Below, in pieces: positions 1 to 8,120 of a stretch of 41,105 nt of DNA. Position numbers and translations under genes: made by a program. The stretch covers positions 1-41,105 of the forward strand of contig NZ_PRLH01000192.1 of the NCBI RefSeq assembly GCF_003013815.1, in the 5' to 3' direction. This DNA comes from Cyanothece sp. BG0011. Its GTDB lineage: Bacteria; Cyanobacteriota; Cyanobacteriia; Cyanobacteriales; Microcystaceae. The notes beneath the pieces are model-generated. The model searched no databases, was not told the DNA's origin, and saw only the letters and a program-made list of their open reading frames with translations. Position 1 is the stretch's first letter. Every line of letters starts with the position of its first letter.

Positions 1-102
1 ATAAAGATGTTCGAGGATACCAGTGTCAAAGATGGAAACACAGATAACCCTTTTCTAATCGAAGAAATGGTGGAGACATCTAAAACCCAGACTTCCTCAT
101 AA
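1..102 (+). CDS. C-terminal end of an unidentified protein (cut by window edge)
   Basis: Reading frame 1 is open from the first base to a TAA at 100-102, giving 33 residues that end in VETSKTQTSS. The tail is acidic and Ser/Thr-rich, so probably a flexible C-terminus. A strong terminator follows 27 bases later, which supports this being the real 3' end of a plus-strand gene. The family cannot be recognised from so short a piece. Confidence 0.5.
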   Translation: MKMFEDTSVKDGNTDNPFLIEEMVETSKTQTSS

Positions 103-129
103 AATGTTGGCCAATTAAATTGTAGAGAT

Positions 130-162
130 GGAGGCTTGGTTAAACCAAGCCTCCATTTTTTT
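130..162 (+). terminator. Rho-independent terminator
   Basis: GGAGGCTTGG (130-139) pairs perfectly with CCAAGCCTCC (145-154) around a TTAAA loop and is followed by a run of seven T (156-162). It ends the transcript of the gene cut by the window edge. Confidence 0.85.
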
Positions 163-386
163 GACTCGAAAAGATAAAATTTTTACAGAAATCCCTTGGC
201 AGATTGGTCAATTAACGTTATTATTAACCAGCCCTGAATCGAGTAAGGAATTTTCAACGCTGGGAAATTGGTATTTTGTTAATCCCAGTCTGTCCAACCT
301 ACTATGATCTCAACCATAGGGAGACGATCGCTCCTCTTGAACATTTCAGGGTCTAGGATAGAGAAAATCATTTTGGTTGTCAATCA
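163..386 (+). other. Intergenic stretch with a doubtful 59-codon ORF
   Basis: No convincing gene lies here. A 59-codon frame (ATG 128 to TGA 305-307) starts inside the terminator hairpin and has no ribosome binding site, so it is probably not expressed, although its codon use is not obviously random and it could be a gene remnant. The rest should hold the promoter of the phosphatase gene that starts at 387; no clear -35/-10 pair stood out. Confidence 0.3.
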
Positions 387-812
387 ATGTCCTCATCTCC
401 TGATATCATGACTGCTGTGTCAATTAAACAACAGCCTCCCTCTAAAATGCACGGGCCCATCGGTGAACCATCAACTGAATCGACACCAGTATTTGCTTTG
501 AAAGAACTGGTGGCTAGTCTGTATCGAGAACAAAACAAAGTTCAAAACTTATTAAGTTCTCTGGGGTTTGCCCTGCGAAGTTTTAATAATCTCAATCAAT
601 TTTTAGAATTGACCCCTTTGATGGCAGCCAGAGTCACCGATGCTGATGGGAGTGCCTTAATGTTATCGAAACGTCAAAACCATGTCTCTCTTGAACAAAT
701 ACATTGTCAAGATCATCAAATGGCTCAAGACATTCGAGGCGTTATCAACGGTATTATCGATCAAACTAATAATAAACAAGCCACACCGGGAATTATCCCT
801 ATGTTTAGATGA
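387..812 (+). CDS. GAF/SpoIIE phosphatase, N-terminal part (frameshifted)
   Basis: This frame gives the first 141 residues of what should be one cyanobacterial RsbU/SpoIIE-type regulator. It starts with a low-complexity region, then a helical stretch (residues about 45-70) leading into the beginning of a GAF-like domain (LMAARVTDADGSALML). After about residue 134 the reading becomes nonsense and stops at TGA 810-812, while the next frame carries the expected continuation. Removing one G from the GGG at 788-790 joins the two into ...QATPELSLCLDEK..., which reads like the intact family. ATG 408 is an alternative start. Either a sequencing error, a real mutation, or slippage. The domain call rests on remembered family sequences. 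Confidence 0.7.
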   Translation: MSSSPDIMTAVSIKQQPPSKMHGPIGEPSTESTPVFALKELVASLYREQNKVQNLLSSLGFALRSFNNLNQFLELTPLMAARVTDADGSALMLSKRQNHVSLEQIHCQDHQMAQDIRGVINGIIDQTNNKQATPGIIPMFR

Positions 813-1824
813 GAAAATTCGTCAAGCATTAGGAAAAAGAATTCGTCTTTATAGCACCCCGATTTTAGTTAAAAATGTGGAAAGGGGACGCATTTATGTC
901 TTTAGTAGTGACCCCGAATATGTATGGACTCAAACCAGACGAAAATTGCTACAGTTAGTCGCGGATCAAACCTCAGTGGCCATCGCTAACAATGAATTAA
1001 CAGTAGAATTACGGTCCAAAGAAAGACAAGATCGAGAACTAGAAATTGCCTCAGAAATTCAACTGCGGTTATTACCCCGTCAATGTCCAGTGATCGACGG
1101 TATAGAATTGGCCGCCCGTTGTCAAACCGCCAACCGAGTGGGGGGAGATTATTACGATTTTATCCCCACTAATTATGATCAATTACGTCAAGATCAAGAA
1201 ATTAAACCAGGGGATGCGGCCACCTTGGTTCCTTGGAGTATTGTGATCGGGGATGTCATGGGAAAAGGGGTTCCGGCTGGCTTAATTATGACCATGACCA
1301 GAGGAATGTTACGAGCAGAAGTGTTAAACCGTCATTCCCCGGCTCGAATCCTACAACATCTCAATCGCGTCATGTACGCTGACTTAGATAATTCTCATCG
1401 CTTTGTCACCTTATTTTACTCCGAATACGATCCCCAAACAAAAATACTGTCCTATAGTAATGCAGCCCATAATCCTCCCTTACTATGGCAAACAGCAAGC
1501 CAAACCATTAAAAAACTCGATACCGATGGGATGTTAATTGGATTAGACCCCAATTCTCAATACGAAGACGGACAAACTCAACTGGCTCCTGGGGATACGA
1601 TTCTTTACTATACCGATGGTTTCACCGATGCCGTGAATCAAAAAGGTCAACGCTTTGATGAAGAAAATCTGATCAAAGTCTTTGAAGAAGGATGTCAACG
1701 CTATGATAGTCCTCAAGGCATTCTTGATTACCTGTTTGAGCAAATTAAAGCATTTATTGGCTCAGGACATAATAACAGCGATGACATGACTTTAATTGTG
1801 ATACGGGTGAAATCAACTCAATAA
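682..1824 (+). CDS. GAF/SpoIIE PP2C-type serine phosphatase, main part
   Basis: From about base 790 this frame continues the GAF domain (IYVFSSDPEYVW, VADQTSVAIANNELTVEL) and then holds a complete SpoIIE/RsbU-like PP2C phosphatase domain. Visible metal-binding motifs are GGDYYDFI (from base 1141), GDVMGKGVPAGL (around 1249), GDTILYYTDGFTDAVN (around 1591) and NNSDDMTLIVIR near the end. Such enzymes dephosphorylate anti-anti-sigma factors or other Ser-phosphorylated regulators in partner-switching stress pathways; here the GAF domain would be the sensor. The nominal start at 682 lies inside the upstream frame and is unlikely to be a true start. The real protein is probably 387-1824 with one frameshift near 788-790. 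No RsbW/RsbV partner is nearby. Confidence 0.85.
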   Translation: MSLLNKYIVKIIKWLKTFEALSTVLSIKLIINKPHRELSLCLDEKIRQALGKRIRLYSTPILVKNVERGRIYVFSSDPEYVWTQTRRKLLQLVADQTSVAIANNELTVELRSKERQDRELEIASEIQLRLLPRQCPVIDGIELAARCQTANRVGGDYYDFIPTNYDQLRQDQEIKPGDAATLVPWSIVIGDVMGKGVPAGLIMTMTRGMLRAEVLNRHSPARILQHLNRVMYADLDNSHRFVTLFYSEYDPQTKILSYSNAAHNPPLLWQTASQTIKKLDTDGMLIGLDPNSQYEDGQTQLAPGDTILYYTDGFTDAVNQKGQRFDEENLIKVFEEGCQRYDSPQGILDYLFEQIKAFIGSGHNNSDDMTLIVIRVKSTQ

Positions 1825-1892
1825 AAGACGGAAAAATCTGAGCTAACTTTCGATCTTGATGTCTGACACGATTAAATATCTAAGGCTGTTTT

Positions 1893-2135
1893 ATGCTGTT
1901 GTTTGAACCGACCATTCATCTAAACTGGCCCCATTTTGCCTTGTGGTCAGAGCCTTTATCATTATTTCATAATCCCCCGATGGAGGTGACTCACTTGTTT
2001 GCCCAAAAAATAGAAGATCCCCAAATCATTGAAAAAATGCAAAAATCTTGGAGAAATTTTATTGAGTCCGGTCAAGTTTGGGCTTTGGGGATTGGTTTTG
2101 TTTTGGGATATATATTCCGAACCTTCACTTCTTAA
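1893..2135 (+). CDS. Small protein with C-terminal membrane helix
   Basis: An 80-codon frame. The better start is probably ATG 1980, giving 51 residues (MEVTHLFAQKIEDPQ...), because the first 29 residues look like random translation. The C-terminus VWALGIGFVLGYIFRTF forms one transmembrane helix, preceded by a short amphipathic acidic/basic region, so the product is a tail-anchored membrane peptide with a cytoplasmic N-terminus. It lies just ahead of argH on the same strand, 43 bases away. The function is unknown. Confidence 0.55.
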   Translation: MLLFEPTIHLNWPHFALWSEPLSLFHNPPMEVTHLFAQKIEDPQIIEKMQKSWRNFIESGQVWALGIGFVLGYIFRTFTS

Positions 2136-2178
2136 GACAGATTAAAGTTAAGTTTATTATTATTGACAAGGGTTGACC

Positions 2179-3567
2179 GTGACACAAAAAAAGACTTGGA
2201 GCGATCGCTTTGAAGGTAGTTTACACCCTGCGATTGTCGAATTCAATGCTAGTATTACCTTCGATATTGAACTGATTGAATATGATTTAACGGGGTCCAT
2301 CGCCCACGCTAAAATGTTGGCGAAAACGGGCATCATCAGCGAAGCAGAAGCCCAAAAATTAGTTAATGGATTAGAACAAATTCGTCAAGAATATCGAGAT
2401 GGCAATTTTACCCCAGGTATTGATCAAGAAGATGTTCACTTTGCCGTAGAAAGACGTTTAACCGAATTAGTGGGAGATGTGGGTAAAAAACTCCACACAG
2501 CAAGATCCCGTAACGATCAAGTCGGAACGGATATTCGTCTTTATCTACGGGATCAAATTCAACAAATACGGGAATACATCAGAGCCTTTCAACAAGTCTT
2601 ATTAACCCACGCTCAAGAAAATGTTGAAACCCTAATCCCTGGTTATACCCATCTACAACGGGCCCAACCCATTAGCCTCGCTCATCATCTTCTCGCTTAT
2701 TTCCAAATGGCCCAACGAGACTGGGAACGCTTAGGAGAAATTTATACTAGAACTAATGTTTCTCCTTTGGGCTGTGGGGCATTGGCTGGCACAACCTTTC
2801 CCATTGATCGCCATTATAGTGCCGAATTGTTAGGCTTTGAAGAGGTGTATGGTAATAGTTTAGATGGGGTGAGCGATCGCGATTTTGCCGTCGAATTTCT
2901 CAATGCAGCCAGTTTAATTATGGTCCATCTCAGTCGTCTTAGCGAAGAGATGATTCTCTGGGCTTCTCACGAGTTCGGTTTTATCAGTTTAACGGATAGT
3001 TGTGCCACCGGCTCGAGTATTATGCCTCAAAAGAAAAATCCTGATGTTCCTGAGTTAGTTAGAGGGAAAGCAGGGCGCGTTTTTGGGCATTTACAGGGAA
3101 TGTTAGTGTTAATGAAGGGATTACCTTTAGCCTACAATAAAGACCTCCAGGAAGATAAAGAAGCCATCTTTGACGGGGTAAAAACCGTGAAAGGCTGTTT
3201 AGAAGCCATGACGGTGTTATTAGGAGAAGGGATCACCTTTCGCACAGAAAGATTAAGTGAAGCCGTAGCCGAAGACTTTTCTAATGCGACAGATGTGGCT
3301 GACTATTTAGCCGCCAAAGGGGTTCCTTTTCGTGAGGCTTATAATTTAGTGGGAAAAGTGGTAAAAACGAGCTTAGCCTCAGGAAAATTGTTAAAAGATT
3401 TAAGCTTAGAAGAATGGCAAGCATTACACCCCAAATTTGAAGCCGATATCTATGAAGCGATCGCCCCTAAACAAGTGGTTGCTGCCCGCAATAGTTATGG
3501 TGGAACTGGGTTTGAACAAATTCATCAAGCTATTGAAAGGGCAAAAAAACAGCTTGAACTATCTTAA
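2179..3567 (+). CDS. argH: Argininosuccinate lyase
   Basis: Splits argininosuccinate into arginine and fumarate, the last step of arginine synthesis. The fumarase/aspartase superfamily signature [12 protein letters not shown] is present at about residues 280-291, together with [12 protein letters not shown] and [10 protein letters not shown], which form the active site in this homotetrameric cytosolic enzyme. The length of 462 residues is normal. I place the start at GTG 2179 rather than TTG 2173, because AAGGG at 2168-2172 is well spaced from the GTG and would abut the TTG. HIP1 sites occur inside the gene. A toxin-antitoxin pair follows on the same strand. Confidence 0.96.
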   Translation: MTQKKTWSDRFEGSLHPAIVEFNASITFDIELIEYDLTGSIAHAKMLAKTGIISEAEAQKLVNGLEQIRQEYRDGNFTPGIDQEDVHFAVERRLTELVGDVGKKLHTARSRNDQVGTDIRLYLRDQIQQIREYIRAFQQVLLTHAQENVETLIPGYTHLQRAQPISLAHHLLAYFQMAQRDWERLGEIYTRTNVSPLGCGALAGTTFPIDRHYSAELLGFEEVYGNSLDGVSDRDFAVEFLNAASLIMVHLSRLSEEMILWASHEFGFISLTDSCATGSSIMPQKKNPDVPELVRGKAGRVFGHLQGMLVLMKGLPLAYNKDLQEDKEAIFDGVKTVKGCLEAMTVLLGEGITFRTERLSEAVAEDFSNATDVADYLAAKGVPFREAYNLVGKVVKTSLASGKLLKDLSLEEWQALHPKFEADIYEAIAPKQVVAARNSYGGTGFEQIHQAIERAKKQLELS

Positions 3568-3584
3568 ATTCAAATAGGAAAATC

Positions 3585-3839
3585 ATGAACAAATTAATCT
3601 TAGATAACCTTGATGAAAATCTCCAAGTTAGTCTAGAAAAACAAGCAAAAGAAAATGGACGTTCTCTAGAAGAAGAAGCAAAAGAGATTCTCCGAGGGGT
3701 ATTACTAGAAAACCCTTCACATCCAAGGAATCTCGCATTAGCTATCAAAAGAAGATTCGCAGAGTTAGGAGATTTTGAAATACCTACAACTAGTAGAGAT
3801 TCTATGAGGGAACCTCCTAACTTTGAAGACTTATTATGA
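3585..3839 (+). CDS. FitA/CopG-type antitoxin
   Basis: An 84-residue protein with an N-terminal ribbon-helix-helix: a beta strand (MNKLILDNLDENLQ) followed by two helices (EKQAKENGRSLEEEAKEILR), as in the FitA/VapB plasmid-stability family. The C-terminal half would wrap the toxin and ends in an acidic, Pro-containing tail. Its stop overlaps the toxin start by 4 bases (ATGA), the standard antitoxin-first arrangement that couples translation. Such proteins neutralise the toxin and, with it, repress their own promoter, which should lie between argH and this gene (3568-3584) or inside argH. Confidence 0.88.
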   Translation: MNKLILDNLDENLQVSLEKQAKENGRSLEEEAKEILRGVLLENPSHPRNLALAIKRRFAELGDFEIPTTSRDSMREPPNFEDLL

Positions 3840-4255
3840 TTATTCTTGATACTAATGTTATATCTGAACTCATGAAACCCCAAGGTTCAACTATAGTCTA
3901 TCAATGGGTAGCAGTACAACCAATCAAGCAACTTTTTACTACCACAATAACACAAGCAGAAATTCTTTATGGTATTGCTCTTTTACCAATAGGAAAACGT
4001 CAAAAACAACTAACAAAAATAGCTCAAAAAATGTTTACAGAAGATTTCGAGGATAGAATTCTTGCTTTTGACCAACAAGCAGCGATTTGCTTTGCTAAAA
4101 TAGCCAGTCAGAGAAGACAGAAGGGTATTCCTATTTCTCAAGCTGATGCTCAAATAGCAGCCATTTGTGCTGCTAAACAAGCAACTCTAGCAACTCGTAA
4201 TGTGACTGACTTTAGAGACTGTGAAATTGTTATAATTAATCCTTGGGGAAATTAG
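3836..4255 (+). CDS. PIN-domain toxin, FitB/VapC type
   Basis: A 139-residue single PIN domain, a Mg-dependent RNase fold. The acidic active-site residues are visible: D5 (ILDTNVISE), E42 (AEILYG), D104 (QADAQIAA) and D125 (NVTDF). Length and motifs match FitB/VapC toxins, which cleave RNA and stop growth until neutralised by the partner antitoxin encoded immediately upstream (4-base overlap). There is no sign of decay. The target RNA cannot be inferred. A plasmid-type addiction module in a chromosome is common in cyanobacteria and often marks a recombination-prone site; the truncated HsdR-like gene just downstream agrees with that. Confidence 0.92.
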   Translation: MIILDTNVISELMKPQGSTIVYQWVAVQPIKQLFTTTITQAEILYGIALLPIGKRQKQLTKIAQKMFTEDFEDRILAFDQQAAICFAKIASQRRQKGIPISQADAQIAAICAAKQATLATRNVTDFRDCEIVIINPWGN

Positions 4256-4325
4256 AAATTAGTTGTTAAGATATTGATATAATTGATGACAGTACACCTT
4301 AACTTTTCAGTAAAACTACAGGTTA

Positions 4326-4478
4326 ATGATGACTAATATTCTCTCTGATGTTGATTTTAAAACGATGAAAAATGACCCGAATTTTAAAGAGGATAGTGTT
4401 AGAGAAGTTATGATTGTCCCTCTATTAAAACAGTTAGGTTATCAACAAGAAAATAAGGATCAGATGTTGATACCATAG
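4326..4478 (+). pseudogene. Truncated HsdR-N-like restriction gene remnant
   Basis: A 50-codon frame (ATG 4326 or 4329, TAG 4476-4478) that reads MTNILSDVDFKTMKNDPNFK and then EDSVREVMIVPLLKQLGY. This matches the beginning of the N-terminal nuclease domain (HsdR_N-like) found in cyanobacterial type I restriction-like proteins. After GYQQEN the similarity stops and the frame terminates, so only the first helices of the nuclease domain remain and no catalytic residues survive. The rest of the gene is absent; an inverted repeat and the parA gene follow. The family call is from recognition of the N-terminal pattern and is moderately sure. Confidence 0.55.
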
Positions 4479-4513
4479 AACAGATATGAGGACAGTTAAG
4501 TTTATTCTAACGG

Positions 4514-4539
4514 TAAGGGTCAACAACCGTTGACCCCTA
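4514..4539. repeat. Palindromic intergenic repeat
   Basis: GGGTCAAC (4517-4524) pairs with GTTGACCC (4529-4536) around an AACC loop; the pairing extends to about 12 bp with one mismatch (GTAAGGGTCAAC / GTTGACCCCTAC). There is no T-run, so it is not a classic terminator. It resembles the short palindromes scattered through cyanobacterial genomes and lies at the break point of the truncated HsdR-like gene. Confidence 0.6.
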
Positions 4540-4554
4540 CGCCATCCGATATAT

Positions 4555-5142
4555 TTAAGGTAATATTTCTTTACCGACTGCTTCATACGCTGACCAAGCA
4601 GTTTTGGAAGTAGGACTAGGATAATCTCTAGTAATAACACCCCTTTGAGAAGCCTTTTCAAAGACAACCAACAGAGGAATAGATGTCTTAAAGCGAGGTA
4701 AGTCAGCTTCTTTTAGTCGTTTTCTGGCTTCTTGTCCGCTTTTGGTACGGCCATCCACTTTGGTCAATAATACTTTAAAATTAGCATTAAGAGCTTGTAA
4801 TTGTTCAACCGCTTTAAACGTTGCATCTAAGTCCAAATGATTAGGGGTGGTGGGAATAATTAATAAATCACTCCCATCGGCAAGATCCTTAAATTCTTCA
4901 GGTTCCGGTCTGGCCCTAGTATCAACAATAATGTGGGGATATTTACGAATAATACTGGTTGATCCGGCTTGGGAAGCCACATGAAACGGTAGTTTATCTT
5001 CCCTAGACCAAATTAACGCAGATCGATTGCGATCGGCATCTATCAGTAAAGTAGGGGCTTTTTCTTGTAAATACGCTGCCAGATGAATAGAAGTCGTGGT
5101 TTTGCCGACACCCCCTTTCAAAGCAGTAATAGAAATAATCAT
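4555..5142 (-). CDS. ParA-family ATPase (orphan)
   Basis: A 195-residue ParA/MinD-type ATPase. The deviant Walker A KGGVGKTT is at residues 9-16 with the signature Lys9. D35 lies in LLIDADRNRSA, and the Walker B strand is HIIVDTRA at about residue 70. The protein is short and lacks the N-terminal DNA-binding domain of plasmid ParA, so it belongs to the small ParA group that positions plasmids, carboxysomes or protein clusters. No parB or McdB-like partner gene is adjacent, so the cargo is unknown. The start ATG is at 5142. Downstream on its strand lie the restriction remnant and the toxin pair, a neighbourhood of plasmid flavour. Confidence 0.9.
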   Translation of the reverse strand: MIISITALKGGVGKTTTSIHLAAYLQEKAPTLLIDADRNRSALIWSREDKLPFHVASQAGSTSIIRKYPHIIVDTRARPEPEEFKDLADGSDLLIIPTTPNHLDLDATFKAVEQLQALNANFKVLLTKVDGRTKSGQEARKRLKEADLPRFKTSIPLLVVFEKASQRGVITRDYPSPTSKTAWSAYEAVGKEILP

Positions 5143-5289
5143 GATAGGGTAACTTATTGATCAAATTTATTATTATTTCCTCCCCGTTCCTAGATTACAC
5201 TACTGTGAGCCTCTTTTTTCTGATGACAATTGAAAAAGCGTCACTTTTAGGAAACTTATTGGTTAAGGCTTGCGTCAGAATTAGAGTGT

Positions 5290-5300
5290 GTGTGAGGAGT
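5290..5300 (-). ncRNA. Yfr1-like core motif (weak candidate)
   Basis: The minus strand reads ACTCCTCACAC here, identical to the single-stranded core of the cyanobacterial small RNA Yfr1, and a hairpin (5315-5357) lies on its 5' side as in Yfr1. However, the expected 3' terminator hairpin with a T-run is not visible downstream on the minus strand, so this may be chance. By simple base counting an 11-mer has roughly a few percent chance of occurring in a window this size. Confidence 0.2.
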
Positions 5301-5314
5301 AAGAACGAAAGACA

Positions 5315-5361
5315 AAAGCCTTTGAGGTCGAAACATGGCCAGACTCTTAAAGGCTTTTTTT
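5315..5361 (+). terminator. Rho-independent terminator of an unassigned transcript
   Basis: AAAGCCTTT (5315-5323) pairs with AAAGGCTTT (5349-5357), extended by GAG/CTC inside, and runs into a row of T up to 5361. No plus-strand gene precedes it, so it may end a small RNA. Confidence 0.65.
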
Positions 5362-5456
5362 CTTGTTTATTTTTCAGTTTGTGTGAAATTTACCCCTTCA
5401 TAAAAATCTATCATATTCAGTTGAACAGGAATCGACTCTTGTAACGATGCTAGTTC

Positions 5457-6464
5457 TTATTTTTTGACTTGTGTACTAATAGCAACAAATAGTAAAGTTA
5501 ATCCTTGAATTACCCCGACAATAGTCACGGGAACTTCTGCACTTCTTTGCATAATATTTGCTCCACTTAATAAAGCACCAAAAAATAAGGAAGTTACGCA
5601 AACACCGAGAACATTACCCCGACTTAAAAAGGCGATCGCAATGGCATTAAATCCATAACCAGGGGAAAAGTTTTCAAATAAACGGTATTTTAATCCCATC
5701 ACTTCTGTTGCCCCTGCTAAGCCACATAATCCCCCCGATAATGCCATAACTAAAAGAATGGTTTGACTAACAGAAATCCCTCCATAACGGGCGGCTTGCT
5801 CGTTTAAGCCAACCACTTCTATTTGATAACCAACAATAGTTTTTTTGAGTAAAATACCAACAATAATAATAAATAAAATTCCTATCAAAATACCAGCATG
5901 AGCCAAGGTTTTTGGTAAGATAATGGGCAGTTTAGCAGATTCAGCAATTAAGGGAGAATAGGCACTAGGGGCATTAGGTTCAGCCAAAGGATGATGCACT
6001 AAATAACTAATTAAATTAATAGCAATGTAGTTTAGTAATAAGGTGATTATGACTTCATTTACCCCTCGATAAGCTTTCAAATAACCAGGGATAATTCCCC
6101 ATAATGCACCGAATAAAAATCCAGCGGTTAAAGCTACAATAATATGCAAAAAACTGGGCAAATTATTAACCCATAAACCCCCTAAAGTGCTACCCAAAGC
6201 CCCTAAATAGATTTGTCCTTCTCCTCCAATATTAAATTGTCCTCCTTTTAAGGCAATTAAAATTCCTAAACTAGCTAATAATAATGGACTTGTTTTTGTT
6301 AATGTATTAGCAAAACCATAATAATTAAATAGAGATTCTTGAAATAAAATTTTGTATGCTTCTAAGGGATTTTTACCGATTAATACAATTAAAATTCCCC
6401 CCACTATTAAAGACATTACAATAGCAAAAACTGGATAAATTAAATGACTAAATTTATCTAACAA
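5457..6464 (-). CDS. ABC transporter permease, nucleoside/simple-sugar type
   Basis: A 335-residue inner-membrane protein with about 8-10 hydrophobic helices, of the BPD_transp_2 family (YufP/NupP/RbsC-like). The region from GQFNIGGEGQIYLGAL to the GYLKAYRGVNEVIITLLLNY loop is typical of the permeases that work with a BmpA-type lipoprotein for nucleosides. The C-terminal half carries LSGGLCGLAGATEVMG and the AIAIAFLSRGNVLGV segment. The usual ATPase (two fused ABC domains), second permease and binding protein are not in this window, so it stands alone here. The gene reads away from thrC; the 245-base spacer should hold both promoters. Substrate is inferred from the family only. Confidence 0.88.
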   Translation of the reverse strand: MLDKFSHLIYPVFAIVMSLIVGGILIVLIGKNPLEAYKILFQESLFNYYGFANTLTKTSPLLLASLGILIALKGGQFNIGGEGQIYLGALGSTLGGLWVNNLPSFLHIIVALTAGFLFGALWGIIPGYLKAYRGVNEVIITLLLNYIAINLISYLVHHPLAEPNAPSAYSPLIAESAKLPIILPKTLAHAGILIGILFIIIVGILLKKTIVGYQIEVVGLNEQAARYGGISVSQTILLVMALSGGLCGLAGATEVMGLKYRLFENFSPGYGFNAIAIAFLSRGNVLGVCVTSLFFGALLSGANIMQRSAEVPVTIVGVIQGLTLLFVAISTQVKK

Positions 6465-6708
6465 AGTTCAGATTTTCCCCCATCACATGAATAAATTTCT
6501 TCGCTATTAATATATAGCACTACGGATGATTACGTTAATCAGATTTCTTATCACTTCAGCATGACAGTTAAACCATCCTTCTCCCTGTTCCCACCGTAAA
6601 AACCTCAATAAAATCAATCCCGACCAATTTAGTCGGGTATGTTTGACGCTAGTTTTTGACCGTGTTACTATCCAAAAAGATTGACAAAGTGTTACTCAGT
6701 ACCCAACT

Positions 6709-8016
6709 ATGACCCAGGCAACTCAAACCCAAACAACTCAAGGCTTAGCTCCTACTTTCACCCACCTCGTTTCTAAAGAAGGTGGGGTTAAATATCCCCT
6801 CAAAGCCCTTCATGTTTGCGAAGAAACCTTTTCTCCCTTGGAAGTGGCCTATGATTACGATGCCATCCGCGCTCAAGTGAGCCGTGAAACCATCGAAGCT
6901 GGACCTAACTCCATCTGGCGTTATAAAGCATTTTTGCCCGTAAACAGCGAAAATCCTATTGATGTCGGCACAGGAATGACACCCCTGGTTAAATCTACTC
7001 GTCTCGCCCGTCGCCTGGGTCTAAAAAATCTCTACATTAAAAATGATGCGGTGAATATGCCCACCCTCAGCTTTAAAGATCGGGTGGTTTCCGTCGCTTT
7101 AACCCGTGCTAGAGAATTAGGGTTTACCACCGTTTCTTGTGCCAGTACCGGGAACTTAGCCAATTCTACCGCAGCGATCGCAGCCCATGCTGGTTTAGAC
7201 TGTTGTGTGTTCATTCCCTCAGACTTAGAAGCCGGTAAAGTGCTAGGAACCCTCATCTACAACCCGACTGTAATGGCAGTGAAAGGTAACTACGACCAAG
7301 TTAACCGCCTCTGTTGCGAAGTGGGCAATACTTACGGTTGGGGCTTTGTCAATATTAATCTACGTCCTTACTATTCTGAAGGGTCCAAGACATTAGGCTT
7401 TGAAGTCGCCGAACAGTTAGGATGGAAATTACCGGATCATGTAGTTGCACCTTTAGCTTCTGGTTCTTTATACACCAAAATTTATAAAGGCTTCCAAGAG
7501 TTCGTTAAAACCGGCTTAGTGGAAGATAAAGCCGTTCGTTTCAGTGGCGCACAAGCCGAAGGCTGTTCTCCCATCGCCTCTGCCTTCAAAGAAGGACGGG
7601 ACTTTGTCACCCCAGTTAAACCTAACACAATTGCTAAATCTATCGCGATCGGCAACCCTGCAGATGGTTACTACGCTTTAGATATTGCTCGCAAGACCAA
7701 TGGTAATATTGAAAGTGTTACCGATGCTGAGATCGTCGAAGGGATCAAGTTATTAGCCGAAACCGAAGGCATCTTTACCGAAACCGCCGGCGGAACCACC
7801 GTTGCTGTTCTCAAGAAGTTGGTAGAAGCAGGAAAAATTGATCCTGAGGAAACCACCGTGGTTTACATCACCGGAAACGGACTGAAAACCCAAGAAGCGG
7901 TACAAGAATATATTGGTCAACCTTTAACCATTGAGCCAAAATTAGATAGTTTTGAGCGTGCATTGGAACGTTCTCGCACCTTAGATCGTCTAGATTGGCA
8001 ACAAGTTCTCGTTTAG
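6709..8016 (+). CDS. thrC: Threonine synthase
   Basis: A PLP enzyme that converts O-phosphohomoserine to threonine in the cytosol. The PLP-binding lysine is K123 in SFKDR. The phosphate-binding loop SCASTGNLANSTAA follows at about residues 143-156, and a Gly-rich TAGGTT motif lies near the C-terminus. The length of 435 residues is normal for the cyanobacterial class. The ATG at 6709 gives the usual Thr/Gln-rich leader (MTQATQTQTTQ). A terminator follows at 8030-8071, and a MoaD/ThiS-like gene lies directly downstream on the same strand, a pairing I recall in other cyanobacteria. Confidence 0.95.
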   Translation: MTQATQTQTTQGLAPTFTHLVSKEGGVKYPLKALHVCEETFSPLEVAYDYDAIRAQVSRETIEAGPNSIWRYKAFLPVNSENPIDVGTGMTPLVKSTRLARRLGLKNLYIKNDAVNMPTLSFKDRVVSVALTRARELGFTTVSCASTGNLANSTAAIAAHAGLDCCVFIPSDLEAGKVLGTLIYNPTVMAVKGNYDQVNRLCCEVGNTYGWGFVNINLRPYYSEGSKTLGFEVAEQLGWKLPDHVVAPLASGSLYTKIYKGFQEFVKTGLVEDKAVRFSGAQAEGCSPIASAFKEGRDFVTPVKPNTIAKSIAIGNPADGYYALDIARKTNGNIESVTDAEIVEGIKLLAETEGIFTETAGGTTVAVLKKLVEAGKIDPEETTVVYITGNGLKTQEAVQEYIGQPLTIEPKLDSFERALERSRTLDRLDWQQVLV

Positions 8017-8029
8017 TCCCCCTTAAAGT

Positions 8030-8071
8030 CGTCAGGGTTTCCCTTGTTGTATCCTTGACGGCTGTTTTTTT
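8030..8071 (+). terminator. Terminator after thrC
   Basis: CGTCAGGG (8030-8037) pairs with CCTTGACG (8053-8060), one G-T wobble, followed by GCTG and seven T (8065-8071). The moaD-like gene downstream would need read-through or its own promoter. Confidence 0.75.
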
Positions 8072-8120
8072 GGCAATTTTTAGCCATCATGATTGATAAT
8101 TGGTTCATTTTTGGATAACT

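Larger units (their letters stand above)
5143..5456. other. Intergenic region with terminator and possible small RNA
   Basis: No protein gene is convincing here. A frame on the plus strand (5157-5444) runs through the terminator hairpin and has no family features. The region contains a plus-strand terminator at 5315-5361, implying a short transcript from about 5160-5310. On the minus strand there is an exact copy of the 11-base motif ACTCCTCACAC at 5290-5300. GCGTC is repeated directly at 5239-5243 and 5272-5276. Confidence 0.4.

Noticed and set aside
3530-3883. 117-codon minus-strand frame opposite argH end and antitoxin
   Set aside because: A shadow of the well supported antitoxin gene on the other strand.
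4555-5142. ParAB plasmid partition locus or McdAB carboxysome positioning pair
   Set aside because: No parB- or mcdB-like gene or centromere-like repeats are adjacent, and ccmK3/ccmK4 lie 15 kb away.
5157-5444. 95-codon plus-strand frame in the parA spacer
   Set aside because: It runs through a strong terminator hairpin, has no ribosome site and a composition unlike a folded protein.
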